From positions 1 to 25,014 of the forward strand of contig CAYNDV010000061.1 in the NCBI GenBank assembly GCA_964396055.1: 25,014 nt of DNA. Reading direction: 5' to 3'. The number at the start of each line of letters is the position of its first letter. Position 1 is the first letter of the stretch. Of the stretch, positions 6,875 to 13,825 are shown piece after piece. Origin of the DNA: CAYJPV01 sp964396055 (GTDB lineage Bacteria; Acidobacteriota; Vicinamibacteria; Vicinamibacterales; JAKQTR01). The notes under the pieces are model-generated. The model did no database searches, had not been told where the DNA came from, and saw only the letters and a program-made list of their open reading frames with translations. Both the position numbers and the translations under genes were made by a program.

Positions 6875-8257
6875 CTAAGGCTGTGAAGGATGCGGGGCCA
6901 GCTCCAGGACCAGTACCGGAATGGACGTGTCCGTGTTCAGTCCTGTCGTCGAAATGGAGACATGCCGTCCGTCACTCGAGGCGTCCACAGGCTGGCCGCT
7001 TTCGAGCACGTGACACGACGTCACACGCGCGCCCGGGAGTGGTAACACGACGACCGGCGACGGCGGGGCCGTGAGGAACACGTAGACGCGCCGGCCGCCG
7101 CCAGGTAGCGCGTGTTGCGTGAGCCGGACGCCGGCGGGCGCGTCGGCGTCCACCGGCGTCGTGCCGTAGATCGCCTCGGCGTTCGCCACGGTCCATCCGC
7201 CAACCTCGCGCAGGCGGCGCACCGCCGCGGCGGGGAAGCGGCCGTCGGGCATCGGTCCGACATTCAGCAGGTAGTTGCCGCCCAGCGACACGTTCTGCGC
7301 CAGCAGTTCGGTCAGCGTGCGGCTCGACTTCCAGTTGAAGTCGCGCGCATGCCAGCCCCACGACTTGCAGATCGTGGCCGGCGTCTGCCACGGGCGGCCC
7401 AGCGCCCGTTCAGGGTGCTGGTTGTCGTGCGTTTCGAGGAAGTCGATGTCGTCGCCGGGGTCGTGGAAGCAGATGCGCCCGTTGATCAGACAGCGCGGGC
7501 TCTTCGTGCGGATGAGCGCGATCAGTTCGTCGCGGCGCTTCGGCGTGATGTAGTCCTTCGACTCGTCGTCCCACGTGTCGAACCAGAACAGGTCCGGATC
7601 GTAGCGGTCGATGAGTTCGGCCACCTGGCGCAGCGAGATGCCCTGCCAGTACCGTTCGAACGCCTCCTGGGTCGGCCGGCGATCGACGGCCCAGTAGGGC
7701 CACGCGCCGCCGTCGTGGCCCCAGTCCTGCCAATGCGAGTAGTAGAAGCCGAACTTCAGCCCGTGCCTGCGGCACGCCTTCGCGAGATCGCCCAGCAGGT
7801 CGCCCCGGAAGGGCGTCGAGCCGAGGTCGTAGTCCGTGACGGCCGAGTCCCACAGCGCGAATCCGTCGTGGTGCTTGGCGGTGATGACGAAGTACCGCAT
7901 GCCTGCGCGTTTCGCTTCGAGGATCCAGGCGTCGGCGTCGAAGTGGACCGGGTTGAACTGTTTCACCAGCGCCCGGTACTGGTCGCGTGGCACCTCCAGG
8001 CGCTGCTGTGCCCACTCGGCGTACCAGCTCTTCCCGTTGGGCAGCTCCGGCGCCGGCAGCGTGTGCCCGTTCCACGATCCGCCCAGCAGGCTGTAAAGGC
8101 CGAAGTGGACGAACATGCCGAAGCGCGCCTCGGTGAACCAGCGCACACGCTCGGGGACCGGCGATGGGGCTGGCGCCTGGGCCTGCGGCTGGGCCGTGGC
8201 CAGCACCACCACGGCCGCAACGGCCACGGCGGCCGCCCGGCGAACACGTCTCTGCAT
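6875..8257 (-). CDS. Secreted alpha-L-fucosidase, GH29 family
   Basis: A 460-residue protein with a signal peptide: an N-terminal MQRRVRR, a hydrophobic core, then a likely cut after AQA near residue 28. The mature part shows GH29 landmarks WFTEARFGMFVHFG, HHDGFALWDS, FGFYYSHWQDW and DLFWFDTW, where the Asp of WFD matches the family nucleophile. It also shows GGNYLLNVGPMPDG and a short C-terminal beta-rich part. GH29 enzymes remove alpha-L-fucose from glycans with retention of configuration. The family's common WET segment reads WQTPATICKSWGWH here; the acid/base position is variable in GH29, so activity is not excluded. The ATG at 8257 is chosen because GGGAG lies about 8-12 nt upstream and the signal peptide starts there; the frame stays open far upstream only because octamer repeats lack stops. 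No other glycan-degradation genes are adjacent. Confidence 0.92.
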   Translation of the reverse strand: MQRRVRRAAAVAVAAVVVLATAQPQAQAPAPSPVPERVRWFTEARFGMFVHFGLYSLLGGSWNGHTLPAPELPNGKSWYAEWAQQRLEVPRDQYRALVKQFNPVHFDADAWILEAKRAGMRYFVITAKHHDGFALWDSAVTDYDLGSTPFRGDLLGDLAKACRRHGLKFGFYYSHWQDWGHDGGAWPYWAVDRRPTQEAFERYWQGISLRQVAELIDRYDPDLFWFDTWDDESKDYITPKRRDELIALIRTKSPRCLINGRICFHDPGDDIDFLETHDNQHPERALGRPWQTPATICKSWGWHARDFNWKSSRTLTELLAQNVSLGGNYLLNVGPMPDGRFPAAAVRRLREVGGWTVANAEAIYGTTPVDADAPAGVRLTQHALPGGGRRVYVFLTAPPSPVVVLPLPGARVTSCHVLESGQPVDASSDGRHVSISTTGLNTDTSIPVLVLELAPHPSQP

Positions 8258-8271
8258 CGGTCCGACTCCCT

Positions 8272-8409
8272 GCCGAACGGCCGAACGGCCTGCCTTCGCC
8301 GAACGGCCGATGGCCGAACGGCCTGCCTTCGCCGAACGGCCGAACGGCCAATGGCCGAACGGCCTGCCTTCGCCGAACGGCCGAACGGCCAATGGCCGAA
8401 CGGCCTGTC
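8272..8409. repeat. GAACGGCC octamer array 4 with higher-order units
   Basis: Octamers CGAACGGC are grouped into blocks that each end in CTGCCTTCGC. Successive blocks are about 26, 33 and 41 bp, and the last two differ by exactly one octamer. This suggests slippage or unequal exchange by whole octamers. The array fills the gap between the selA stop codon and the fucosidase start. Orientation is opposite to array 5 at the other end of selA. Confidence 0.9.
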
Positions 8410-8416
8410 CTATGCC
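8400..8416 (+). repeat. 17-bp inverted repeat flanking selA, left copy
   Basis: ACGGCCTGTCCTATGCC. It contains the complement of the selA stop codon (8410-8412). The exact reverse complement lies at 9848-9864, over the selA start. Confidence 0.85.
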
Positions 8417-9852
8417 ACGCCCCGCAGGATCCGCGCGAGCGTCTCGTCGTGCGTCTCGAACACCGTGCGCAGGTCGAGGACGACGCGTCCGTTCTCGATG
8501 CGCGCGATGACCGGCGGATCGAGCCGCCGCAAGGCGGCCTCGAGCGCATCGGCGGTGAGTCCGGTCCGTTCCAGCGCCAGGAGGCGCGTCGGCAGGGTCA
8601 GGCCCGGCGTCGTGCCGCCGCCAATCGTCGACTCGCCGTCCACGATTGCCGTGCGGTACAGCCCCGAGTCCTCGAGCCGGGCCGCCAGTCGCCGCGCCCG
8701 CGCCTCGATGGCGTCGGGATGCTGCCCCAGCATGCGGATCACCGGGACGGTTTCCGAGGCGTGCCCCGTGGCGTACTCCTGCAGCGTGCCGGTGAGCGCC
8801 GCGTAGGTGAGCTTGTCCACGCGCAGCGCGCGCATGAGGGGATGCCGGCGGATCCGTTCGATGAGCGGGCGCCGCCCGAGGATGAGGCCCGCCTGCGGCC
8901 CGCCCAGCAACTTGTCGCCGCTGACGCACACCACGTCCACGCCGGCCGCGATGCTGCCCTGCAGCGTGGGCTCCGAGCGCAGCAGCGCGTCGAGCCCCGG
9001 CACCTCCGCCGCCCGCAGCGCGCCCAGTTCCGCCGCCGCCGCCAGCCCGCCCAGGATGTTGCCGCTGCCCAGGTCTTCGGCGACGATCACGCCGCGTTCG
9101 CGGCCGACGGCCACCACGTCTTCGAGCGCCGGCGTCTCGGTGAACCCCTCGATGCGGAAGTTCGATCGGTGCACCCGCAGGATCAGGGCCGTGCGCTCGG
9201 TGACGGCCGCGGCGTAGTCCGACGCGCGCGTCCGGTTCGTGGTGCCCACCTCCCGCAGGAGGGCGCCCGACTGCGCCATCACCTCGGGCACGCGGAAGCC
9301 GCCGCCAATCTCGACCAGTTCGCCCCGCGAGACGATGGCCTCGCGTCCCGACGCCAGCGCGGCCAGCATCAGCATCGTCGCCGACGCGCAGTTGTTCACC
9401 ACCACCGCCGCTTCGGCGCCGGTGAGCCGGCCCAGCAGGGCCTCGGCGTGGAGGTCGCGGTGCCCGCGGCCGCCCTGCTCGAGATCGTACTCGAGCGTCG
9501 AGTAGTCCTGCCCGACCTCCACCACGCGCGCCAGGGCCCGGGCCGACAACGGCGATCGCCCGAGGTTGGTGTGGATGATGACACCCGTGGCGTTGATGAC
9601 GGGTCGCAGCGAAGACTGGAACGTGCGCCGCAGCCGCGGCTCGAGGGCGCCTTCGATGACGTCCGCGGCCTCTGCCCCCGTTGTCGGCAGGTCATCGTCC
9701 GCGGCCGCCGCGACCAGCCGGGTGCGCAGCGCGTCGGTCTCGGCCCGCAGGGCCTCGACCACGGCAGCGTGGCCGTACTGGGCCAGCAACGCCACCACCC
9801 GCGCCCGCTGGCGGAGTTGCTCGATCGACGGGAGGATACGGAAGTCGGGCAT
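8410..9852 (-). CDS. selA: L-seryl-tRNA(Sec) selenium transferase (SelA)
   Basis: A 480-residue PLP enzyme that converts Ser-tRNA(Sec) to Sec-tRNA(Sec) with selenophosphate. The N-terminal LPSIEQLRQRARV, the stretch VINATGVIIHTNLGRSPL, AAVVVNNCASATML, ELVEIGGGFRVPEVM and the PLP-lysine motif SGDKLLGGPQAG (Lys near residue 314) are all characteristic. Length matches bacterial SelA. The ATG at 9852 begins the usual N-terminus; the open frame continues to 9918 through octamer repeats. No Shine-Dalgarno is clear. selB, selC and selD are not in the window, although selA is usually next to selB. A 17-bp exact inverted repeat covers both the start region and the stop region. Confidence 0.95.
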   Translation of the reverse strand: MPDFRILPSIEQLRQRARVVALLAQYGHAAVVEALRAETDALRTRLVAAAADDDLPTTGAEAADVIEGALEPRLRRTFQSSLRPVINATGVIIHTNLGRSPLSARALARVVEVGQDYSTLEYDLEQGGRGHRDLHAEALLGRLTGAEAAVVVNNCASATMLMLAALASGREAIVSRGELVEIGGGFRVPEVMAQSGALLREVGTTNRTRASDYAAAVTERTALILRVHRSNFRIEGFTETPALEDVVAVGRERGVIVAEDLGSGNILGGLAAAAELGALRAAEVPGLDALLRSEPTLQGSIAAGVDVVCVSGDKLLGGPQAGLILGRRPLIERIRRHPLMRALRVDKLTYAALTGTLQEYATGHASETVPVIRMLGQHPDAIEARARRLAARLEDSGLYRTAIVDGESTIGGGTTPGLTLPTRLLALERTGLTADALEAALRRLDPPVIARIENGRVVLDLRTVFETHDETLARILRGVA

Positions 9853-9864
9853 AGGACAGGCCGT
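9848..9864 (-). repeat. 17-bp inverted repeat flanking selA, right copy
   Basis: GGCATAGGACAGGCCGT, the exact reverse complement of 8400-8416. It contains the complement of the selA start codon (9850-9852). Confidence 0.85.
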
Positions 9865-9932
9865 CAGGCTTTCGGCCGTTGGGCCGTTCGGCCACGGGCT
9901 CCAGGCCGTTCGGCCCAACGCCCAACGGCCCG
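9857..9932. repeat. GGCCGTTN octamer array 5 upstream of selA
   Basis: Diverged octamers (GGCCGTCA, GGCTTTC, GGCCGTTG, GGCCGTTC) start upstream of the selA ATG. They are opposite in direction to array 4, and the array ends with a switch back to CCAACGGCC. Confidence 0.85.
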
Positions 9933-9975
9933 TGTTGCAGCAAGTACCCCTTCAGGATACCATCGGAGCCGTACC

Positions 9976-10449
9976 ATGGATGACCGAGCGAACGTGACGG
10001 ATTCCCTGCATCCGGCCACCGGTGCGGCCCGGCCCGAGCGGCCGCGTTTCCGCCCCAGGGAGCAGTTCTGGCCCTACGCCGAGCTCGAAGAGGAGCCGTC
10101 GGACGAGGAACTGGCGCGCCTCGATCCCGACCTCCAGGATGCCCTCTACAACCGTCCCGTCGCGCGGCCGTTCTCCTATACCATCGTGTTCGCGCCCTTC
10201 GAGCCGACCGACGACTGCGGCCGGGCCGTGACGCTGGCGAAGGATACCAGCGACTACCAGGAAACCGGCTCAGGTGAGCGCCTCCGCCATCGTGCCCGCT
10301 TCCGCCCGGACGAGGTGCTGGCCCTGCGCGACCTCTGGCAACTGGTCGGCCACCTCGATACCACCGACGTGCTCATCGACGACCGGCCCGTGCCGCTGGC
10401 GCGGGAACTCTGGCTGCCCCTGCTCTGGTACCTGATTCCCCGCGGCTGA
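9976..10449 (+). CDS. Conserved hypothetical protein upstream of the MXAN_5187-like gene
   Basis: A 157-residue acidic, soluble protein that I do not recognise. It has no signal peptide and no membrane segment. The N-terminal 30 residues look disordered (Pro/Arg-rich), followed by WPYAELEEEPSDEELARLDPDLQDALY, a predicted folded part (PFSYTIVFAPFEPTDDCGRAV) and a C-terminal stretch rich in Leu (VPLARELWLPLLWYLIP). The ATG at 9976 has GGAG about 8 nt upstream. The next gene starts 6 nt after its stop codon, so the two form an operon and may act together. The coding reality is supported by codon pattern and the tight spacing; function is unknown. Confidence 0.75.
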   Translation: MDDRANVTDSLHPATGAARPERPRFRPREQFWPYAELEEEPSDEELARLDPDLQDALYNRPVARPFSYTIVFAPFEPTDDCGRAVTLAKDTSDYQETGSGERLRHRARFRPDEVLALRDLWQLVGHLDTTDVLIDDRPVPLARELWLPLLWYLIPRG

Positions 10450-10455
10450 GACCCT

Positions 10456-11052
10456 GTGGCCAGCGACTTCGACCAGGCATTCCGCGCCCTCGAGGCGGAA
10501 CTGCGCAAGCTCGAAGCCGAGTACAACATGTTCTTCGCCGGCCAGTTGCCGCGGCCGCCCTGGGAAACGCGCACCGCCGTCGAACAGGCCGCCAAGCGCC
10601 TCGACCGCGCCGTCAGCGGCGACGGTTCTTATGCCGACCGCTTCCGCTTCCAGACCCTGCAGGCGCGGTTCATGACGTTCGTGGATCTGTGGGACCGCGG
10701 CCTGCGCGCGCGCGAGGAGGGCCGCCCCGGGCCGTTCGACTCGCGCCGCACACCCGCCCAGCAGGCTGAACCCGAACCGCAGCGGCCGTCGGACCGCGTC
10801 GTCTACGTCACGACGTTCGCCGACCCGATGGACGAACTCGACAAGCTGCACGAGCTGTACGAGCGCCTCGGCTCGGCCCGCCGCGATCTCGGCGAGGCCC
10901 AGGTGCCCTTCCACAAGTTCGCCGCCCTGGTGCGCGACCAGGTGAAGTCCATCCGCAAGCGCGGCGCGCCCGAAGTGGCCTTTCGCGTGGCCGTGCTCGA
11001 CGGCAAGGTCAACTTCACCGCCCGCGGGCTGGTGGGGTTCACCGACGACTGA
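10456..11052 (+). CDS. MXAN_5187 C-terminal-domain-like protein
   Basis: A 198-residue soluble protein starting at GTG 10456, 6 nt after the upstream stop codon. Its N-terminal half, FRALEAELRKLEAEYNMFFAG followed by YADRFRFQTLQARF and LWDRGLRAREEGR, resembles the MXAN_5187 C-terminal domain family. The same is true of its end, a helix pair followed by VAFRVAVLDGKVNF. That family is of unknown role and is known mainly from myxobacteria and related deep-branching groups. The middle (residues about 90-112) is a Pro/Glu/Arg-rich linker. The protein looks helical and could form coiled coils. Family assignment is from memory of the pattern and is moderately sure; function is not known. Confidence 0.65.
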   Translation: MASDFDQAFRALEAELRKLEAEYNMFFAGQLPRPPWETRTAVEQAAKRLDRAVSGDGSYADRFRFQTLQARFMTFVDLWDRGLRAREEGRPGPFDSRRTPAQQAEPEPQRPSDRVVYVTTFADPMDELDKLHELYERLGSARRDLGEAQVPFHKFAALVRDQVKSIRKRGAPEVAFRVAVLDGKVNFTARGLVGFTDD

Positions 11053-11103
11053 AGGGGATCGAAGCGGGCCGGAAGGACGGGGGAGGGGACGGGGGGCAAG
11101 AAC

Positions 11104-11129
11104 GCCCGGGGCGTGTTGCCGCCCCGGGC
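11104..11129. terminator. Bidirectional hairpin between the MXAN_5187-like and cold-shock genes
   Basis: GCCCGGGGC (11104-11112) and GCCCCGGGC (11121-11129) form a 9-bp perfect GC stem with an 8-nt loop between convergent genes. On the minus strand the downstream DNA reads GTTCTTGCCCC, a weak T-tract. It would serve the cold-shock gene and possibly both directions. Confidence 0.6.
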
Positions 11130-11144
11130 CAGTGAGCGCGACGC

Positions 11145-11348
11145 TTAGAGGCGGACGACGTTGCCAGCCTGGGGACCCTTGGGACCGTCGACGATCTCGA
11201 ACTCGACCGCCTGGCCTTCCTCGAGTGAGCGGAACCCGACGCCCTGGATGGCGGAGTAGTGCACGAACACGTCACTCCCACCCTCGCGCTCGATGAACCC
11301 GTAGCCCTTGGTGTTGTTGAACCACTTGACCTTGCCTGTGATGCGCAT
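11145..11348 (-). CDS. Cold-shock protein (CspA family)
   Basis: A 67-residue single cold-shock domain that binds single-stranded RNA and DNA and acts as an RNA chaperone. The RNA-binding motifs KGYGFI (RNP1, about residues 14-19) and VFVHY (RNP2, about 27-31) are intact, and the N-terminal GKVKWFNNTKGYGFI is canonical. Length is typical of the family. The ATG at 11348 has AGGAAA 4 nt upstream (complement of 11351-11356), a clear ribosome site. The upstream region holds two short hairpins (11402-11420 and 11433-11451) that could fall in a 5' untranslated leader, as cold-shock genes often have. Confidence 0.97.
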   Translation of the reverse strand: MRITGKVKWFNNTKGYGFIEREGGSDVFVHYSAIQGVGFRSLEEGQAVEFEIVDGPKGPQAGNVVRL

Positions 11349-11401
11349 TCTTTCCTGCCTTGCCTTCTGGCGGCGCTGGCGACGCCGCGCGACTTACTGA
11401 T

Positions 11402-11451
11402 CCCCGAGCCAGGCACGGGGACGTTCCCGACTAACCGCTCGATGTGCGGTT
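11402..11451 (-). promoter_or_regulatory. Two small hairpins upstream of the cold-shock gene
   Basis: CCCCG-N9-CGGGG (11402-11420) and AACCGC-N7-GCGGTT (11433-11451) lie 50-100 nt upstream of the cold-shock start codon. They could be part of a structured leader. No promoter is clear, so this is tentative. Confidence 0.3.
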
Positions 11452-11490
11452 GACGACGCTGGCCCACAGCGCCGCTCTACCATCTTAGCA

Positions 11491-11572
11491 GGGGCTGGGG
11501 GCCAGGGGCTAGGGGCGTGGGGCTTGGGGCTTGCTTCTGACGAACGCCGCTCCCCATGCCCCATGCCCCTAA
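11491..11572. repeat. GGGGCNN heptamer array with an inverted partner
   Basis: Six heptamers GGGGCNN run from 11491 to 11532. After a spacer, three inverted units CCCCATG, CCCCATG, CCCCTAA follow (11552-11572). The two halves could form a cruciform. The right half is repeated after the N block (11707-11727). Confidence 0.8.
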
Positions 11573-11584
11573 CGCCGCAAAGGC

Positions 11585-11684
11585 NNNNNNNNNNNNNNNN
11601 NNNNNNNNNNNNNNNNNNNNNNNNNNNNNNNNNNNNNNNNNNNNNNNNNNNNNNNNNNNNNNNNNNNNNNNNNNNNNNNNNNNN
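11585..11684. other. Scaffold gap of 100 N (probably spurious)
   Basis: Exactly 100 N, with 55 identical bases on either side (11530-11584 and 11685-11739). As at 2590-2689, this suggests contig ends overlapping by one k-mer length. The real sequence probably has a single copy and no gap. Confidence 0.9.
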
Positions 11685-11723
11685 CTTGCTTCTGACGAAC
11701 GCCGCTCCCCATGCCCCATGCCC

Positions 11724-12584
11724 CTAACGCCGCAAAGGCGTGGCGGGCGGGACGATCTGGATCACGGTGGGGAAGGCGGCCGGCGTGGCGCCGAACTTCG
11801 GGTTGGCGAGGCCCGGCGAGCCATTCATGGTGTAGTCCTTCACCGTGACGCCCGGCGGGAAGGCCACCTGGTCTTCGCGGAACCGGCCCACTTCGAACAT
11901 GTGCGTGGCGGGCACGTCGAAGACGAGTTCGCCCTTCTGCTTCAGCACGGTGCGGTAGTAGGCCACCACGTCCGCAAAACGCTGCTCGGTGCCGAACAGG
12001 AAAAACCGCTGGCCCGCGCCGCCCGCGTCGTACGACCCGAGGTACTGCGCGTTGGGGAGGATCGGCGCGCCCAGGTACGCCTCGGTGGGCGGCTGGTCAG
12101 GCCCGGGCGGCGGCACCGCCGCGCGCGCCGCTGACGCCGGTGCTGCTGGGGCCGGAGCCGCGGGCGCTGGTGCCGCGGACGCTGGCTGCGACGCCGGGCG
12201 CCGGGCCGCCGCCGGCGCCGTGGTGCCACCGCCCGCAGGGGCCGGTGTGCCGGTGCCCGTGGACGACGTCGGCTGAGCCGCGGTGGCAGGTCCGGGCGCC
12301 GTCGTGGTCGAACCCGGGGTGGTGGGCTTCGCCACGGGCGGACCACCCTTGGTTGCCGGCGCGGCCGGTTGCGTGCCTGTCGCGGGGGGCTGCGTACCAG
12401 GCTGTGCGGCCGGCTGCGCGGGCCGGGTGCCGGCCGGTGGAGTTGTCTCGGTCCCCGGCGGCTTCGGCGGCGGCTGTGGCTTGGCCACCGGCGGCTGCGC
12501 CCAGGCGCCCGCCGCCGCGGCCGTCACGCACAGCGCCGTGGCCACCGACACGAAGACCGCGTGGAACCGCCGGTTCTCGACCAT
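11724..12584 (-). CDS. Secreted Pro/Ala/Thr-rich protein with a conserved C-terminal domain
   Basis: A 286-residue protein with a signal peptide (ENRRFHAVFVSVATALCV, then AAAAGAWA before the likely cut at Ala-Gln near residue 29). Residues about 30-165 are low-complexity, almost only Pro, Ala, Thr and Gly, typical of a periplasmic or cell-wall spacer. The folded C-terminal part starts at YLGAPILPNAQYLGSYDAG and includes QRFFLFGTEQRFADVVAYYR and HMFEVGRFREDQVAFPPGVT. It looks like a conserved acidobacterial unknown; I cannot name a function. The ATG at 12584 is preferred because a perfect TATAAT ends 6 nt before it. The stop codon lies inside the heptamer repeat next to the second N block. The gene is divergent from the M20 peptidase. 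Confidence 0.8.
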   Translation of the reverse strand: MVENRRFHAVFVSVATALCVTAAAAGAWAQPPVAKPQPPPKPPGTETTPPAGTRPAQPAAQPGTQPPATGTQPAAPATKGGPPVAKPTTPGSTTTAPGPATAAQPTSSTGTGTPAPAGGGTTAPAAARRPASQPASAAPAPAAPAPAAPASAARAAVPPPGPDQPPTEAYLGAPILPNAQYLGSYDAGGAGQRFFLFGTEQRFADVVAYYRTVLKQKGELVFDVPATHMFEVGRFREDQVAFPPGVTVKDYTMNGSPGLANPKFGATPAAFPTVIQIVPPATPLRR

Positions 12585-12590
12585 ACTGGC

Positions 12591-12596
12591 ATTATA
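12591..12596 (-). promoter_or_regulatory. TATAAT -10 element giving a leaderless transcript
   Basis: The minus strand reads TATAAT, then GCCAGT, then ATG (12584). A start site 6-7 nt past the -10 would fall on the first base of the start codon. No Shine-Dalgarno and no clear -35 are visible. Confidence 0.6.
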
Positions 12597-12627
12597 GCGC
12601 CGGGCCGGTCCCGGCCCGTGAGGAGCC

Positions 12628-13773
12628 ATGCCATCCCTGCTCGACTACTGCCAGGCCGAACTGCCCTGGCTCATCGAGACCACTGCCGCCCTCGTGGCGC
12701 ACGAGTCGCCCACCACGGACAAAGCCGTGGCCGATGCGTGCGGCCGCGAGCTGGCGTCGCGCCTGGAGGCGCTCGGCGGCCGCGTGCAGCGGCTGCCGCG
12801 CCAGACAGCCGGCGATCACCTGCTGACCGACTTCGGCTGCGGCGACCGCCAGGTGCTGCTGCTGGGGCACTTCGACACGGTGTGGCCCGTGGGCGAGCTG
12901 GCGCGCCAGCCGTGGCGCGAGCACGACGGCCGCCTCTACGGCCCCGGGGTGTACGACATGAAGGCCGGCCTCGCCATCGCGATGCTGGCCGTGCGCGCGC
13001 TCCAGGACAGCCCCGAGGGTCTGCCCGGGCGGGTGGCGTGCCTGTTCACGAGCGACGAGGAGACCGGCAGCGAGACCTCGCGGGCCGTCATCGAAGACGA
13101 GGCGCGGCGCAGCGTGGCGGCGCTGGTGCTCGAGCCCGCCCTGGGCGACGGCGGGGTGAAGACGTGGCGCAAGGGCTGCGGGCAGTACGTGCTGCGCGCT
13201 CGTGGCGTGGCGGCCCACGCCGGCGTCGAACCCGAGAAAGGTGCCAGTGCGATTCACGAACTCGTGGGCCAGATTCCCGCGATTCGCGCCCTGGAGGACC
13301 CCTCCCGCGGCCTGACGATCAACATCGGCCAGATTGGTGGCGGCTCGCGCGTCAACGTGGTGGCCGAAGAGGCCTTCGCCTCGATCGACGTGCGGGTGAC
13401 GGCGCAGGACGATGCCGCCCGCGTGGACGCGGCGCTGCGCGCCCTGCGGCCTGTCGATCCGCGCGTGAGCCTGCATCTCGACGGCGGCATCGACCGGCCG
13501 CCGATGGAACGATCCGCCCCCGTTCTGCATCTGTACGAGCAGGCGCGGGCGGTGGCGGAGGCCTTCGGCCGAAACCTCGGCGAAGGCGGCACCGGCGGCG
13601 GCTCGGACGGAAACTTCACGGCCGCCGCCGGCGTCCCAACACTTGACGGGCTCGGTGCTGTCGGAGGCGGGGCCCACGCGCTCGGCGAGTACGTGGACGT
13701 CGCGAGCCTGCCGTGGCGGGCGGCCCTGCTGGCCGGATTGCTGCGGCGGATTTTCACGGGGTACACTGGCTGA
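12628..13773 (+). CDS. M20 family zinc metallopeptidase (glutamate carboxypeptidase-like)
   Basis: A 381-residue protein with all M20 landmarks: GHFDTVWP (metal His81, catalytic Asp83), YGPGVYDMKAG (bridging Asp110), SDEETGS (catalytic Glu144 and metal Glu145), LEPA (Glu169), AHAG of the dimerisation domain (about 197), GGGSDGN and GGGAHALGEY (metal His350). The family hydrolyses terminal amide bonds of peptides or acylated amino acids; the closest general pattern is the CPG2-like carboxypeptidases that release C-terminal glutamate. No signal peptide is seen, so it acts in the cytoplasm. The ATG at 12628 has GAGGAG 3 nt upstream. HtpX follows 52 nt later in the same direction, probably in one transcript. 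The exact substrate cannot be told. Confidence 0.93.
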   Translation: MPSLLDYCQAELPWLIETTAALVAHESPTTDKAVADACGRELASRLEALGGRVQRLPRQTAGDHLLTDFGCGDRQVLLLGHFDTVWPVGELARQPWREHDGRLYGPGVYDMKAGLAIAMLAVRALQDSPEGLPGRVACLFTSDEETGSETSRAVIEDEARRSVAALVLEPALGDGGVKTWRKGCGQYVLRARGVAAHAGVEPEKGASAIHELVGQIPAIRALEDPSRGLTINIGQIGGGSRVNVVAEEAFASIDVRVTAQDDAARVDAALRALRPVDPRVSLHLDGGIDRPPMERSAPVLHLYEQARAVAEAFGRNLGEGGTGGGSDGNFTAAAGVPTLDGLGAVGGGAHALGEYVDVASLPWRAALLAGLLRRIFTGYTG

Positions 13774-13825
13774 TACGCACCGGCAACCCTCCCTGGCCCC
13801 CGGGCCGGGGTTTCGAAGAGAGATC

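Noticed and set aside
6690..6878. A 62-codon plus-strand frame upstream of the response regulator
   Set aside because: It overlaps the regulator promoter, the terminator and the GCAGGGCT hairpin; no ribosome site and no similarity.
8258..8929. An N-terminal extension of the fucosidase through the octamer array into selA
   Set aside because: The signal peptide starts at 8257 with a ribosome site; the extension encodes repeat-derived AERPNGR-type peptides.
8164..10449. A 761-codon plus-strand open frame across selA and the octamer arrays
   Set aside because: It is antisense to selA and rich in Arg/Gly/Pro; only its end from 9976 is a real gene. GC-rich DNA and stop-free octamers keep it open.
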